Origin: Pseudomonadota bacterium
Lineage (GTDB): Bacteria > Pseudomonadota > Alphaproteobacteria > Puniceispirillales > Marisalimonadaceae
Direction: 5' to 3'
Assembly (NCBI GenBank): GCA_027625145.1
Contig: JAQBXK010000002.1
Coordinates: 62,001-126,000, forward strand
Length of the DNA stretch: 64,000 nucleotides
The notes below the pieces were generated by a model that saw only the letters and a program-made list of their open reading frames with translations, had not been told where the DNA came from and made no database searches. The first letter of the stretch is position 1. The number at the start of each line of letters is the position of its first letter. Shown piece after piece: positions 1 to 8,943 of this stretch. The position numbers were made by a program, and so were the translations under genes.

Positions 1-320
1 CAGGAAATTCTAGATGTGCCTATACAACTTCAAAACATGCAACAGTTGGAATGACAAAACAATTAGCGATGGATTTAGCTCAATATAACCTTAGAGTTAA
101 TGCTGTTGGTCCAGGTGTAATTAGAACGCCATTAACAGAAAGATATTTTCAAGATGAAGAAACATCTACAAAAATAAAAAATCTTCATGCTATGAAGCGT
201 TGGGGAGAGCCTTCTGAAATATCTAATGCTGTCATGTTTTTAGCTAGTGATGAGGCAAGTTTTTGTACTGGTACAACGTTGATTGTTGATGGCGGATGGA
301 CTGCTGGAAAAGAATTTTAA
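1..320 (+). CDS. SDR-family oxidoreductase, C-terminal part
   Basis: This is the 3' part of a short-chain dehydrogenase/reductase gene; the start lies before the window. The frame is open from base 3. The catalytic YxxxK motif is visible as Y-T-T-S-K at 21-35, followed by the conserved N-A-V-G-P-G-V-I-x-T-P segment and the C-terminal V-D-G-G-W motif typical of classical NAD(P)-dependent SDRs. The cofactor-binding half is missing, so cofactor and substrate cannot be judged. Its stop codon directly abuts the stop codon of the convergent hydrolase gene, with no bases between them. Confidence 0.9.
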   Translation, partial: GNSRCAYTTSKHATVGMTKQLAMDLAQYNLRVNAVGPGVIRTPLTERYFQDEETSTKIKNLHAMKRWGEPSEISNAVMFLASDEASFCTGTTLIVDGGWTAGKEF

Positions 321-1160
321 TTAAATTATTTTATTTAAAACAGGATATAAATATTTTAAAAATTCTTTTGGGTTTTCACTCATAGGAAAGTGACCAACAT
401 TTTTCATTTTTACCATATCTACACCAATAGTATCAGCTAATATTTTTGTCTCTTCTGGAGTTGCTGAATAGTCATACTCTCCAGTTAATAGATATATAGG
501 GCATTTTGAATTATCTATTTGTTTAACTTTATCTCCAATGTTTCCATCAAATTTATAAAAAAATAAATCACCTTTAAATATACCAGGACCTCCTTGCATA
601 TAATGCCACATAGTTTCAAAACGTTCTTCTTCGGGACTTGTTGGTGCCATAAGTCCATAAGCAATAGCTCCACAAATTTCGCCTCCGTGAACATCTTGTC
701 TGTGTAACCAATCTATATCGTAATAGGGGTCCAAGTGACCTGCACTTTGCAAGCCTATTAATGCTCTAAATTTTTCTTTGTGATCACTGGCAAGATGTAA
801 AATAACTCTACCTCCAATAGAGCAACCCATTACAACTGGCTTTATTAATTCCAGTCCATCAATAAAGCCTAATATTTGAGAAACATATGATTTAGTTGAT
901 AATTGATAATGGCCAACTTTAGACCCTTGAGGTGGAGATGATTTGCCATGCCAAGGCATATCATAAACAATAACTCTAAAATTTTTGAGAATTTTTTCAT
1001 CATTTAATAATGCTCTATATTGTCTTCCATCAGACCCTGCAGTATGGAGACATACTAGAGGAATGCCTTCACCGGCTTCTTCCCAATAAATTCTATGATT
1101 AACCCCATCAATATTAAAATTACCATAACGTCCTGTTATGGGTTCCATTTTTATTTTCAT
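321..1160 (-). CDS. alpha/beta hydrolase
   Basis: A 279-residue alpha/beta-hydrolase fold protein. The nucleophile elbow is G-C-S-I-G-G with Ser114. The likely acid is Asp229 (G-E-Y-D-Y) and the base His256 (N-V-G-H-F). An H-T-A-G oxyanion-hole segment lies near residue 39 and a D-M-P-W-H-G-K-S loop near 67. No signal peptide is seen, so it is probably cytoplasmic. Its start overlaps the stop of the upstream SCP2-like gene by one base (TAATG), so the two are probably translationally coupled. The substrate, probably an ester or a ring-cleavage product, cannot be read from the sequence. Confidence 0.88.
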   Translation of the reverse strand: MKIKMEPITGRYGNFNIDGVNHRIYWEEAGEGIPLVCLHTAGSDGRQYRALLNDEKILKNFRVIVYDMPWHGKSSPPQGSKVGHYQLSTKSYVSQILGFIDGLELIKPVVMGCSIGGRVILHLASDHKEKFRALIGLQSAGHLDPYYDIDWLHRQDVHGGEICGAIAYGLMAPTSPEEERFETMWHYMQGGPGIFKGDLFFYKFDGNIGDKVKQIDNSKCPIYLLTGEYDYSATPEETKILADTIGVDMVKMKNVGHFPMSENPKEFLKYLYPVLNKII

Positions 1161-1525
1161 TAAAATTTCTCCGAAGGTCGTAACGAAGCTAACAAAAGTT
1201 TAAAATATAATAAATGAGACATAAGTGGGTGAAGATTTCCATCAATTTGTAGAACTTTTCGTCTTAGTAAAGCTATCAAGTCATGAGATCCAGGAATCGG
1301 AATTACTTTTAAAAATTTATTCCATTCATCCTTTGAAGCGGTTAGTTTAAATTCATAATTTGGCATTACAAATGGTCCAATTTTTACTTCTGCGACAAGA
1401 CCTTGAACAATTTTTATTATATATTCATGATCCATAGTGCTTATCATAAATACAGTGTTAAGGTTTTTGGCCATAATTTGAAGAGAATTTCTAGATTCAC
1501 TATTTTCAGTTAATTTATTAAACAT
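1160..1525 (-). CDS. small SCP2-like (sterol-carrier-like) protein
   Basis: A 121-residue protein resembling the small SCP2/lipid-binding-like proteins encoded next to hydrolases in proteobacteria. The features used are a central L-T-A-S-K-D-E-W stretch, a P-G-S-H-D-L-I-A-L-L-R-R segment, and the I-D-G-N-L-H-P-L-M motif near residue 95. It has no signal peptide or membrane helix. It is the first gene of a two-gene operon with the alpha/beta hydrolase, coupled by a one-base overlap. I infer a role as a hydrophobic-ligand binding partner of the hydrolase. The family call is by pattern only and moderately uncertain. Confidence 0.6.
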   Translation of the reverse strand: MFNKLTENSESRNSLQIMAKNLNTVFMISTMDHEYIIKIVQGLVAEVKIGPFVMPNYEFKLTASKDEWNKFLKVIPIPGSHDLIALLRRKVLQIDGNLHPLMSHLLYFKLLLASLRPSEKF

Positions 1526-1845
1526 AAATTTCTCATATAAAATTTTATAAATAAGTTTTACATATTTTTTTGATAGATCAAGATATTATTAATTATTAAT
1601 TAGTTTTTAAATTAATAAAATTGATATTGAAACATCCATATCATAATTAGTATTGGAGTAATCAAGGTTTTATGTAAATATATGATTGAAAATATTTCTT
1701 AGATTATTCACAATTAAAAACAGAAAATTACTTATAAAGTTAATGTTATAAAAAATTATTAAATAGTATTAATTTATCAATATATGAAAAGCTTTCTAAT
1801 ATTAAATATATTTGATATGTTAACTATAATATATTGGAGGATTTT
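1526..1845. other. AT-rich intergenic region between divergent genes
   Basis: About 320 bases between the minus-strand SCP2-like gene and the plus-strand TPP enzyme gene. It must hold both promoters, but I could not pick a convincing -35/-10 pair in the AT-rich background. No open frame, tRNA-like structure or strong hairpin was seen. The only clear signal is the GGAGG ribosome-binding site at 1836-1840 that belongs to the downstream gene. Confidence 0.5.
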
Positions 1846-3393
1846 ATGAATGGTGCTGAAAGTTTAGTTAGAACCTTATTAAAGGGTAATGTGAATGTTT
1901 GTTTCACTAATCCAGGAACTTCAGAAATGCATTTTGTTGCGGCATTGGATACAAACCACGATATGAGAAGTATTCTGTGTTTGTTTGAAGGTGGAGCAAC
2001 AGGTGCAGCAGATGGTTATTATCGAATGAAAAGATCACCAGCCTCTACCTTATTACATTTAGGTCCAGGTCTAGCAAATGGTCTAGCTAATCTTCATAAT
2101 GCAAAAAAGGCTAATTCTGGTATTGTTAATATAGTTGGTGAACATGCTATAGACCATATTAAACTAAATGCTCCTTTAACTTCTGACATTGAAGGAATTG
2201 CTCGTCCAGTATCTCATTGGGTAAAAACAAGTCTTTCTTCTAAGGATATAGCTAAAGATGGAGCTGAAGCAATAGCCGTTTCCATGACTGCTCCTGGACA
2301 AATTGCCACATTAATTTTGCCAGGAGATACAGCTTGGAATGAAGGAGGAAGTGAAGTAAATGTAAATATTGAGCCTTCTTTAAATAACGTTTCAAGTCAA
2401 GAAATTGAGTTGGCAGCTAAGAAATTGAAAAAATCTAAAAAGCCAATGATTTTAATTGGGGGAAATGCATTAGAAGAGAGCAATTTTTTGAATATAGCTA
2501 AAATAGCAGAAAAAATTGGTTGTCCAATAATGACTGACTGGTTTAATGCTCGTATCGACAAAGGTCAGGGAAGAATAAATGCTCTAAGAATTCCATATGT
2601 TGTTGATAAAGCCGTAAGCGTTTTAAAGGAATTTGATACTATTTTAATTATAGGAGCAAAAAAGCCTGTAGCTTTTTTTGCTTATCCAAATAAGCCAGGT
2701 ATTTTAACTCAAGAATCTACTGAATTTATAGAATTAGCAGAATTGTCAGACGATATTACAGAAGTAATAAATTCATTAGTAGACATATTTGATGCTAATA
2801 AAATAGTGCCATCTACTATTTCACAGCCTCATTTACCTGAAATTCCAAAAGGACAAATTAATACTACTACTATGGGTATGGTGTTGGGTGCATTAATTCC
2901 TGAAAATGCAATAGTCGTAGATGAATCTGTTACAACTGGTAGAGAGTTTTTTGCTCAAACAGCTGGATCTCGTCCACACACATGGTTGAATAACTGTGGA
3001 GGATCTATTGGTTTTGGGCTTCCTTTAGCAACAGGCGCAGCAGTTGCGTGTCCTGATCGAAAGGTTATTGCCCTTGAAGGTGATGGAAGTGCAATGTACA
3101 CAGTTCAATCATTATGGACGATGGCTAGAGAAAATTTGGATATTACTGTTCTTATTTTTGCCAACCAAAGTTATAAAATTTTACAAGGTGAATTAACAAA
3201 TGTAGGAGTTTTAAATCCTGGGAAAGCAGCTCTAGAGATGTTGTCCTTGACCAATCCTTCTCTTAATTGGGTATCATTATCTAAAGGCTTGGGAGTTGAT
3301 GCCGTTCGTGTAGAGAATCTAGAAAGTTTGGTTGAATCCTTCAAATATGGTTTGAAACAAAAAGGTCCATATCTTATTGAAGTTATGATTTAA
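1846..3393 (+). CDS. thiamine-diphosphate-dependent enzyme, acetolactate synthase/decarboxylase-like
   Basis: A ThDP-dependent enzyme of the IlvB/MdlC superfamily, 515 residues from the start used here. The N-terminal PYR domain has the catalytic Glu in F-E-G-G-A-T-G-A-A-D-G, and the C-terminal PP domain has the G-D-G-S-A-M ThDP/Mg2+ signature followed by a downstream Asn (A-N-Q-S-Y). It is shorter than genuine acetolactate synthase, and no regulatory subunit gene follows. A 2-oxoacid decarboxylase or carboligase of unknown substrate is therefore more likely than valine/isoleucine biosynthesis. The ATG at 1846 sits five bases after a perfect GGAGG (1836-1840). A TTG twelve bases upstream would overlap that site and is rejected. 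Confidence 0.85.
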   Translation: MNGAESLVRTLLKGNVNVCFTNPGTSEMHFVAALDTNHDMRSILCLFEGGATGAADGYYRMKRSPASTLLHLGPGLANGLANLHNAKKANSGIVNIVGEHAIDHIKLNAPLTSDIEGIARPVSHWVKTSLSSKDIAKDGAEAIAVSMTAPGQIATLILPGDTAWNEGGSEVNVNIEPSLNNVSSQEIELAAKKLKKSKKPMILIGGNALEESNFLNIAKIAEKIGCPIMTDWFNARIDKGQGRINALRIPYVVDKAVSVLKEFDTILIIGAKKPVAFFAYPNKPGILTQESTEFIELAELSDDITEVINSLVDIFDANKIVPSTISQPHLPEIPKGQINTTTMGMVLGALIPENAIVVDESVTTGREFFAQTAGSRPHTWLNNCGGSIGFGLPLATGAAVACPDRKVIALEGDGSAMYTVQSLWTMARENLDITVLIFANQSYKILQGELTNVGVLNPGKAALEMLSLTNPSLNWVSLSKGLGVDAVRVENLESLVESFKYGLKQKGPYLIEVMI

Positions 3394-3505
3394 TTATAAT
3401 ATTAGTATTGTAATAAAATTTTAATAAATATGGTTTAATTATTACTTGTTTTGGGAAATCGTAAGATATAATGGTTGATGAGATTAAGGTAGACTATTAC
3501 GTTTA

Positions 3506-5650
3506 ATGATACTCAAAACTTTTTTAATTGAGGCTAAATTGTCTTCTAATAATAAAACATCATCCTTATTATATAATAACCAACAAGATCTTAGATATTT
3601 TGATAGAGAATTAAGTTGGCTTTCATTTAATGAGAGAGTTCTTTTAAATGCATATGACAAAAACTTGCCATTAGGTGAACGATTAAGATTTCTAACTATA
3701 TCATCTGATAATCTTGATGAATTTTTTATGGTTAGAGTAGCTGGATTATTACAATTAATAGCTCATAGTTATAAAACCATTCCCGAAACTGGTTCTAGGT
3801 TAGATGAGCTTTTACATGCTGTTTTGAAGGCATCTAGATTATTAAAAAAAAACCAACAAAATTGTCTAAAATTACTATTAGACACCTTCTCTGAGAGCAA
3901 CGTATCAATATTATCTGAAAATGATTGGGATAAAGGAGATTTGATTTGGTTAGAAGAATATTATGAGCAAAATATTCTACCTCTTTTAACTCCTACTACT
4001 TTAGATCCAGCTCATCCTTTTCCTTTCATTCAAAACAGAGGAAAATGTGTTTTAATGGAAATGCAAGGTCCGCAAGGTAATAATGTAAATTGTGTTATTT
4101 TATTACCAGATAATATTGATAGATTTATAAGACTTCCTGGAGAAAATCAAAAATACGTAATGCTAGAGAGTTTGGTAATTAAATTTGTTAACTTAATTTA
4201 TCCAAATTATATACTTTTGAAATCAGGAATGTTTAGAGTTTTAAGAGATTCTGAAATTGAAATAGATGATGAAGCAGATGATCTAATTGGACAGTTTGAG
4301 TCTGCAATAAGGGCAAGAAGAAGAGGTGGAATAGTTTCTTTAGTTTTTTCTCATGATTTATCTAAAACAGCTCAAAAACTACTTACTAGAGAATTACACA
4401 TCCCTGATGACTCTATTTACATAGCTCAAGGTTATGTAGGCATTGGAGATTTTTCTCAACTTTTGAAAAATTTTTCTAAATCATATTTTTACAAACCATT
4501 TAAAGCTAGAATTCCTCAAAGAATTATTGATTTTAAAGGAAATTGTTTTTCAGCTATCCGTAATAAAGATTTGATTGTACATCATCCTTATGAGAGTTTT
4601 GATATTGTTTTAAATTTCTTACAACAAGCTGCTCAAGATGAAAATGTTTTGACATTAAAACAAACCCTTTATCGAACAACTCCAGATTCACCTATAGTTC
4701 AAGCTTTAGTCAAAGCTGCAGAGTCTGGAAAATCAGTTGTAGCTGTAATAGAATTAAAAGCCAGGTTTGACGAAGAAAACAATGTTCAATTAGCAAGAGT
4801 TCTAGAAAAGGCTGGTGCTCAAGTAGCATATGGTTTGGTAGATTTAAAAGTACATGCTAAATTATCATTAATAACTAGAAAAGAAGGATCTAAGCTAGTT
4901 TCTTACGCCCATTGTGGAACAGGAAATTATCATCCACATACTGCAAAAGTTTATACAGATTTTTCATTCTTTACGATGGATAGTAAAATTTGTGAAGATG
5001 CTAGGTCTGTTTTTAATTTTCTCACAAGTTATGTTTTTCCTAAAAAATTAAATAAAATGGTGATTTCTCCAAATATGTCTTTTGATTGGCTTATAGATAA
5101 AATAAATCAAGAGATAGATAATTGTAAAAATGAGTTAAATTCAGGTATTTGGATAAAATGTAACGCAATTACAGATCAAAAACTTATTGAAAAATTGTAT
5201 GAAGCATCTAATGCCGGTGTAAAAATTCACTTAATGGTAAGAGGTATTTGTTGTTTACGACCAAATATAAAAGGGATGTCAGATAATATAAAGGTCAGTG
5301 CTATAATTGGAAGATTTCTAGAGCATGGAAGACTATATGTTTTTGCTAACAAAGGAAAATTTCAATCAGATGAAAATTTAGTTTACATAGCATCAGCTGA
5401 TATTATGCCTCGAAATCTATACCATAGGGTAGAAACTTTTATTCCATTAGAAAATAAAACAATACGAAGTCAGCTTTTAAATCAAGTTTTACCAGCATTA
5501 ATAAATGATAGAAAAAATAGTTGGTTATTAAATGAATTTGGTGAATACTTAAAGTATAATGATGAAAAAGATGAATTCTGTGCCCATAGTTATTTTATGA
5601 ATAATCCTAGTTTATCAGGCCAAGGTAGTTTAGCACATATTAGTAGTTAA
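3506..5650 (+). CDS. ppk: polyphosphate kinase (PPK1)
   Basis: Makes long-chain polyphosphate from ATP and can run in reverse. The 714 residues match the usual PPK1 length. The N-domain begins around residue 30 (Y-F-D-R-E-L-S-W-L-S-F-N) and includes S-S-D-N-L-D-E-F-F. The two phospholipase-D-like catalytic domains carry the key histidines: His450 in K-V-H-A-K, the autophosphorylated residue by family analogy, and His607 in F-L-E-H-G-R. It is followed after four bases by ppx, so synthesis and degradation of polyphosphate are encoded together, as in many proteobacteria. No strong ribosome-binding site lies close to the ATG; an AAGG about a dozen bases upstream is the best candidate. Confidence 0.97.
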   Translation: MILKTFLIEAKLSSNNKTSSLLYNNQQDLRYFDRELSWLSFNERVLLNAYDKNLPLGERLRFLTISSDNLDEFFMVRVAGLLQLIAHSYKTIPETGSRLDELLHAVLKASRLLKKNQQNCLKLLLDTFSESNVSILSENDWDKGDLIWLEEYYEQNILPLLTPTTLDPAHPFPFIQNRGKCVLMEMQGPQGNNVNCVILLPDNIDRFIRLPGENQKYVMLESLVIKFVNLIYPNYILLKSGMFRVLRDSEIEIDDEADDLIGQFESAIRARRRGGIVSLVFSHDLSKTAQKLLTRELHIPDDSIYIAQGYVGIGDFSQLLKNFSKSYFYKPFKARIPQRIIDFKGNCFSAIRNKDLIVHHPYESFDIVLNFLQQAAQDENVLTLKQTLYRTTPDSPIVQALVKAAESGKSVVAVIELKARFDEENNVQLARVLEKAGAQVAYGLVDLKVHAKLSLITRKEGSKLVSYAHCGTGNYHPHTAKVYTDFSFFTMDSKICEDARSVFNFLTSYVFPKKLNKMVISPNMSFDWLIDKINQEIDNCKNELNSGIWIKCNAITDQKLIEKLYEASNAGVKIHLMVRGICCLRPNIKGMSDNIKVSAIIGRFLEHGRLYVFANKGKFQSDENLVYIASADIMPRNLYHRVETFIPLENKTIRSQLLNQVLPALINDRKNSWLLNEFGEYLKYNDEKDEFCAHSYFMNNPSLSGQGSLAHISS

Positions 5651-5654
5651 AATA

Positions 5655-7112
5655 ATGAATGAATTAGCTTTAAAACTAAACCTAAGTGAAAATAAAGGAA
5701 AATTAGCCTTAATAGATATAGGCTCAAATTCTATTCGTTTGGTTATATATCATCAAAATGGAAAATATCCTTTTCCTTTATTTAATGAACGAATTAATTG
5801 TCGACTTGGTGAAGGATTGTCTTTAAACGGAAAAATATCAAGTCAATCAATGTCTAGGGCTTTTTCAGCGTTGCAACGATTTGCTTTTATTATAAAAACC
5901 ATGTCAGTAAAAACCCAAATCATCGTAGCTACTGCTGCCGCAAGGAATTCTAGTAACTCTAAAGAATTTATTCTCCCTGCTGAAAAAATCTTATCTCATA
6001 AAATTAGAATTTTATCTTCTAAAGAAGAGGCTAGATACGCATCTTTAGGTGTTGTTAGTAACATGAAAATAAATAATGGTCTTGTAGCGGATTTAGGTGG
6101 AGGAAGTTTAGAGCTTGTTTTAATAAAAAATGGCAAAAACATTAACTCAACTAGTTTAAATATTGGTCATCTATCAAATTGTACAGAAGGTGATATTAAA
6201 AACAATTTAAAAAAAGTAAAATGGTTATCAAATGCAAAAGACACAAGATTATATGGAACTGGTGGCAGCTTTAGAGCTCTTGGATCAGCGTATATCAAAA
6301 AATATAATTATCCTTTAACACTTTTGCATGGATTAACATTTAAAAAAGAAAAAGCTATCATTTTACTTGATAACATTTCTGAATCAAAAGAGAATTTTCT
6401 AGGAATTCCTTCTAGTAGAACAAGAACCATTTCAAAGGCTGCCGAAATAATGATTAATCTTATTTTACACTCAGAAATAAAAGATGTGATGATAAGCGGA
6501 ACTAGTATTAGAGATGGATTAATAACGGAACTAAATTCAGAAAAAAGAGTAAACCCTGATAAATTTGCATATTATAAAGTGCTTGCGAAAAATCAAAGAT
6601 TTAATGGTATGCAGAGTAAAATTAAAAAAATATTTAAGCCAATTTTTAAAAAAATTGCTAATCAAGATTTAGAAAGAATTTTTAAAATTAGTACAAATCT
6701 TTCAGATATTTCATGGGATGAACAGCCTGATTTGAGAGGATATATTGCAGCAAACAAAATATTATCATTGCCATTGAGGGATTTAACTCATATTGAACGA
6801 ATATGGATTGCTAAAGTTATATATCATCGATATGTAGGCTTAAAAGATAAGCAGGCGATAGAAAATTCAATTATAAATTTATTATCGGAAGACCTAAAAA
6901 AAACATCATATAGTATTGGTTTAGGTTTAAGGTTTATTTATATTTTTAGTGCAGGATTCCCTAAAAATCTTGATTATATAAAGTTTAAAATTAAAAAAAA
7001 TACATTGATTTGTAAAATAAATGCTTTTGGAAGAGTCTTAATGGATAAAGAAAATGAAAGAAGACTTAAAAACTTTGCTAATGCTTGCAATTTGAATTAT
7101 GAAATTATTTAA
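5655..7112 (+). CDS. ppx: exopolyphosphatase / Ppx-GppA phosphatase
   Basis: A 485-residue member of the Ppx/GppA family in the ASKHA fold. The phosphate-1 motif is near residue 20 (A-L-I-D-I-G-S-N-S-I-R) and the phosphate-2 motif near 145 (D-L-G-G-G-S-L-E-L). The region after about residue 310 fits the helical C-terminal domain of longer exopolyphosphatases. The family removes terminal phosphate from polyphosphate or from pppGpp. Position four bases downstream of ppk favours exopolyphosphatase. There is no clear ribosome-binding site in the short gap, so reinitiation after ppk is likely. Confidence 0.93.
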   Translation: MNELALKLNLSENKGKLALIDIGSNSIRLVIYHQNGKYPFPLFNERINCRLGEGLSLNGKISSQSMSRAFSALQRFAFIIKTMSVKTQIIVATAAARNSSNSKEFILPAEKILSHKIRILSSKEEARYASLGVVSNMKINNGLVADLGGGSLELVLIKNGKNINSTSLNIGHLSNCTEGDIKNNLKKVKWLSNAKDTRLYGTGGSFRALGSAYIKKYNYPLTLLHGLTFKKEKAIILLDNISESKENFLGIPSSRTRTISKAAEIMINLILHSEIKDVMISGTSIRDGLITELNSEKRVNPDKFAYYKVLAKNQRFNGMQSKIKKIFKPIFKKIANQDLERIFKISTNLSDISWDEQPDLRGYIAANKILSLPLRDLTHIERIWIAKVIYHRYVGLKDKQAIENSIINLLSEDLKKTSYSIGLGLRFIYIFSAGFPKNLDYIKFKIKKNTLICKINAFGRVLMDKENERRLKNFANACNLNYEII

Positions 7113-7197
7113 TTTTTTAAATCGATTTTAATTTTTTGTTCTATTAATATAGAAATATTATTTTTTATATTAAATTTCTTAACATTAAGGTCTATCT

Positions 7198-8043
7198 ATC
7201 ACTGATACATTCATAATTTTAATTGTTTTATGCGCTGCATTTTTACATGCTTTTTGGAATTTTATTTTAAGAGGTTCTAAGGATAAATTGCTAAGTATGA
7301 CTTCTGTAGTGTTAGGTCATTTCCCTCTAGCTGTAATAGGAATAATTATATTTGGCTTTCCTGATTTAAACGGCCTTAATTACATATTAATTAGCGCATT
7401 TTTACACTTTTTTTATCAAATATTTCTTCTAAACGCATATAAATATGGAGAGTTATCAGAGGTTTATCCGATAGCCCGTGGAGCGTCACCTTTAATTATA
7501 ACTTCAGTAAGTATTTGTTTCTTAAAGGACAATATTTCATTTTTTGAAATACTTGGAATTATTATTATTTCTTTTTCAATTTTAATTTATGGATTAAAAC
7601 AGTATTTAGATAACAAGTCTAACATTAGAGGATTTTATTTAGCCTTAATTACTGGTTGTTTTATAGCGTCTTATTCATTGGTTGATGGGTTTGGAGCACG
7701 AGTTACTCAAAATCCAATAAGCTATTACAGTGTTGTGACATTAGTTAATGGTATTATTTTTACTATTTTTATTAAATTTTATCATCCTGGCATTTTAAGA
7801 CGTGTAGCACATGAAGGTAAAAAATCATTTTTTATTGGAGGAGCTGCTTCATATACAGCATATGCTATTGTAGTCTGGGCATGTTTGTTTCTTCCTATTG
7901 CTGTAGTTTCATCCATTAGAGAAACATCAATAATATTTGCATTATTACTAGGTATTTATTGTTTAAAAGAGAAATTCAACTTGATTAAGTTTATCTTAAT
8001 AGCTGGCTCTTTCTTTGGAATTGTATTAATGAGAATAGGTTAA
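7198..8043 (+). CDS. DMT-superfamily (EamA-like) transporter, non-standard start
   Basis: An integral membrane protein of the drug/metabolite transporter superfamily with about ten hydrophobic helices in two EamA-like repeats. The first standard start codon is TTG 7288, but the same frame upstream encodes the expected first helix and an A-F-L-H-A-F-W-N motif typical of EamA N-termini, back to a TAA at 7186-7188. That stretch has no ATG, GTG, TTG or CTG. An ATC at 7198 lies seven bases after AAGG (7187-7190) and would give 281 residues, close to the usual length. I use 7198 as the best-supported boundary; a sequence error or a truncated TTG 7288 form remain possible. The substrate is unknown. 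Confidence 0.75.
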   Translation: MTDTFIILIVLCAAFLHAFWNFILRGSKDKLLSMTSVVLGHFPLAVIGIIIFGFPDLNGLNYILISAFLHFFYQIFLLNAYKYGELSEVYPIARGASPLIITSVSICFLKDNISFFEILGIIIISFSILIYGLKQYLDNKSNIRGFYLALITGCFIASYSLVDGFGARVTQNPISYYSVVTLVNGIIFTIFIKFYHPGILRRVAHEGKKSFFIGGAASYTAYAIVVWACLFLPIAVVSSIRETSIIFALLLGIYCLKEKFNLIKFILIAGSFFGIVLMRIG

Positions 8044-8154
8044 CTTTATTTCAAAACAATATTTAATTATTTTTTAGCTTTCTCTTAGCTTTACAATATA
8101 TAATAGTAATTATAATTCTTAATATTATAAATATTCTTAAATAAGGCATTAATT

Positions 8155-8925
8155 TTGGATCTTACAAATAATCCTAATGAAATTTTTATTTTAATAGGTT
8201 TTGCTTATTTCATTGCAGGAATCGTTAAAGGGATAATTGGAATTGGTCTGCCTACTACTGCTATTACAATTATGACATTTTTTATATCTCCTCTAGTAGC
8301 GTTGGGTATAAATTTGATTCCAATGACAGTCACTAATATATGGCAATTTAGTAAGGCTGATAATCCAAAAAAAGTAATAAAAGACTATAAATATTTTGCT
8401 TTTTTTTTAATGTTTTTTATTTTGATAGCATCTTTTTTTGCGAATGCTATAGGAGATAACATAGTTAGATTAATTTTTGCATTTGCTGTTTTCATGTTTG
8501 TTGCTATTAATTTTTTTGGATTTAATTTCAAAATGAATCCTAAAAATGATAAATTTTGGCAAAGTGGACTGGGTACTTTAGGTGGTTTAATTGGAGGTGC
8601 AGCTTCAATCTGGGCAGTGCCAGTCACAATATATTTGTTAATGAAAAATGTAAAACCTAAACAATTTGTAGATGTAAGTGGTTTTTTAATAACTATTGGC
8701 TGTATCCCGGTGTCAGTAGGCTATATAGCTACAGGGGTTTTTCAAGCCAATATGTTTGTTTTTGGAGTTTTAGGTTCCGTGACAGCCGTCATCGGTTTCC
8801 AATTAGGAGCAAAGCTGAGGGATAAAATTGATCCTAAGACCTTTAAAAATTTATTACTTTTATTTTTTATTGTAGCTGCTTTTAAAATGATTATTCAATC
8901 ACTTGTAGCATATAATATTTTGTAA
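8155..8925 (+). CDS. TauE/SafE-family membrane exporter
   Basis: A 256-residue polytopic membrane protein of the sulfite exporter TauE/SafE (former DUF81) family. Family features include an N-terminal helix with A-G-I-V-K-G-I-I-G-I-G and a second half with G-T-L-G-G-L-I-G-G-A near residue 145. Members export small anions such as sulfite or sulfoacetate, or serve as uncharacterised permeases. The start is TTG 8155, preceded by AAGG at 8143-8146 with eight bases between. It follows the DMT transporter and converges on the hydratase gene. The substrate cannot be assigned; no taurine or sulfonate genes were recognised nearby. Confidence 0.88.
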   Translation: MDLTNNPNEIFILIGFAYFIAGIVKGIIGIGLPTTAITIMTFFISPLVALGINLIPMTVTNIWQFSKADNPKKVIKDYKYFAFFLMFFILIASFFANAIGDNIVRLIFAFAVFMFVAINFFGFNFKMNPKNDKFWQSGLGTLGGLIGGAASIWAVPVTIYLLMKNVKPKQFVDVSGFLITIGCIPVSVGYIATGVFQANMFVFGVLGSVTAVIGFQLGAKLRDKIDPKTFKNLLLLFFIVAAFKMIIQSLVAYNIL

Positions 8926-8943
8926 ATTACAAGCCTAGTAATA

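Noticed and set aside
1834-1845. TTG start for the TPP enzyme
   Set aside because: It overlaps the GGAGG ribosome-binding site that serves the ATG at 1846.
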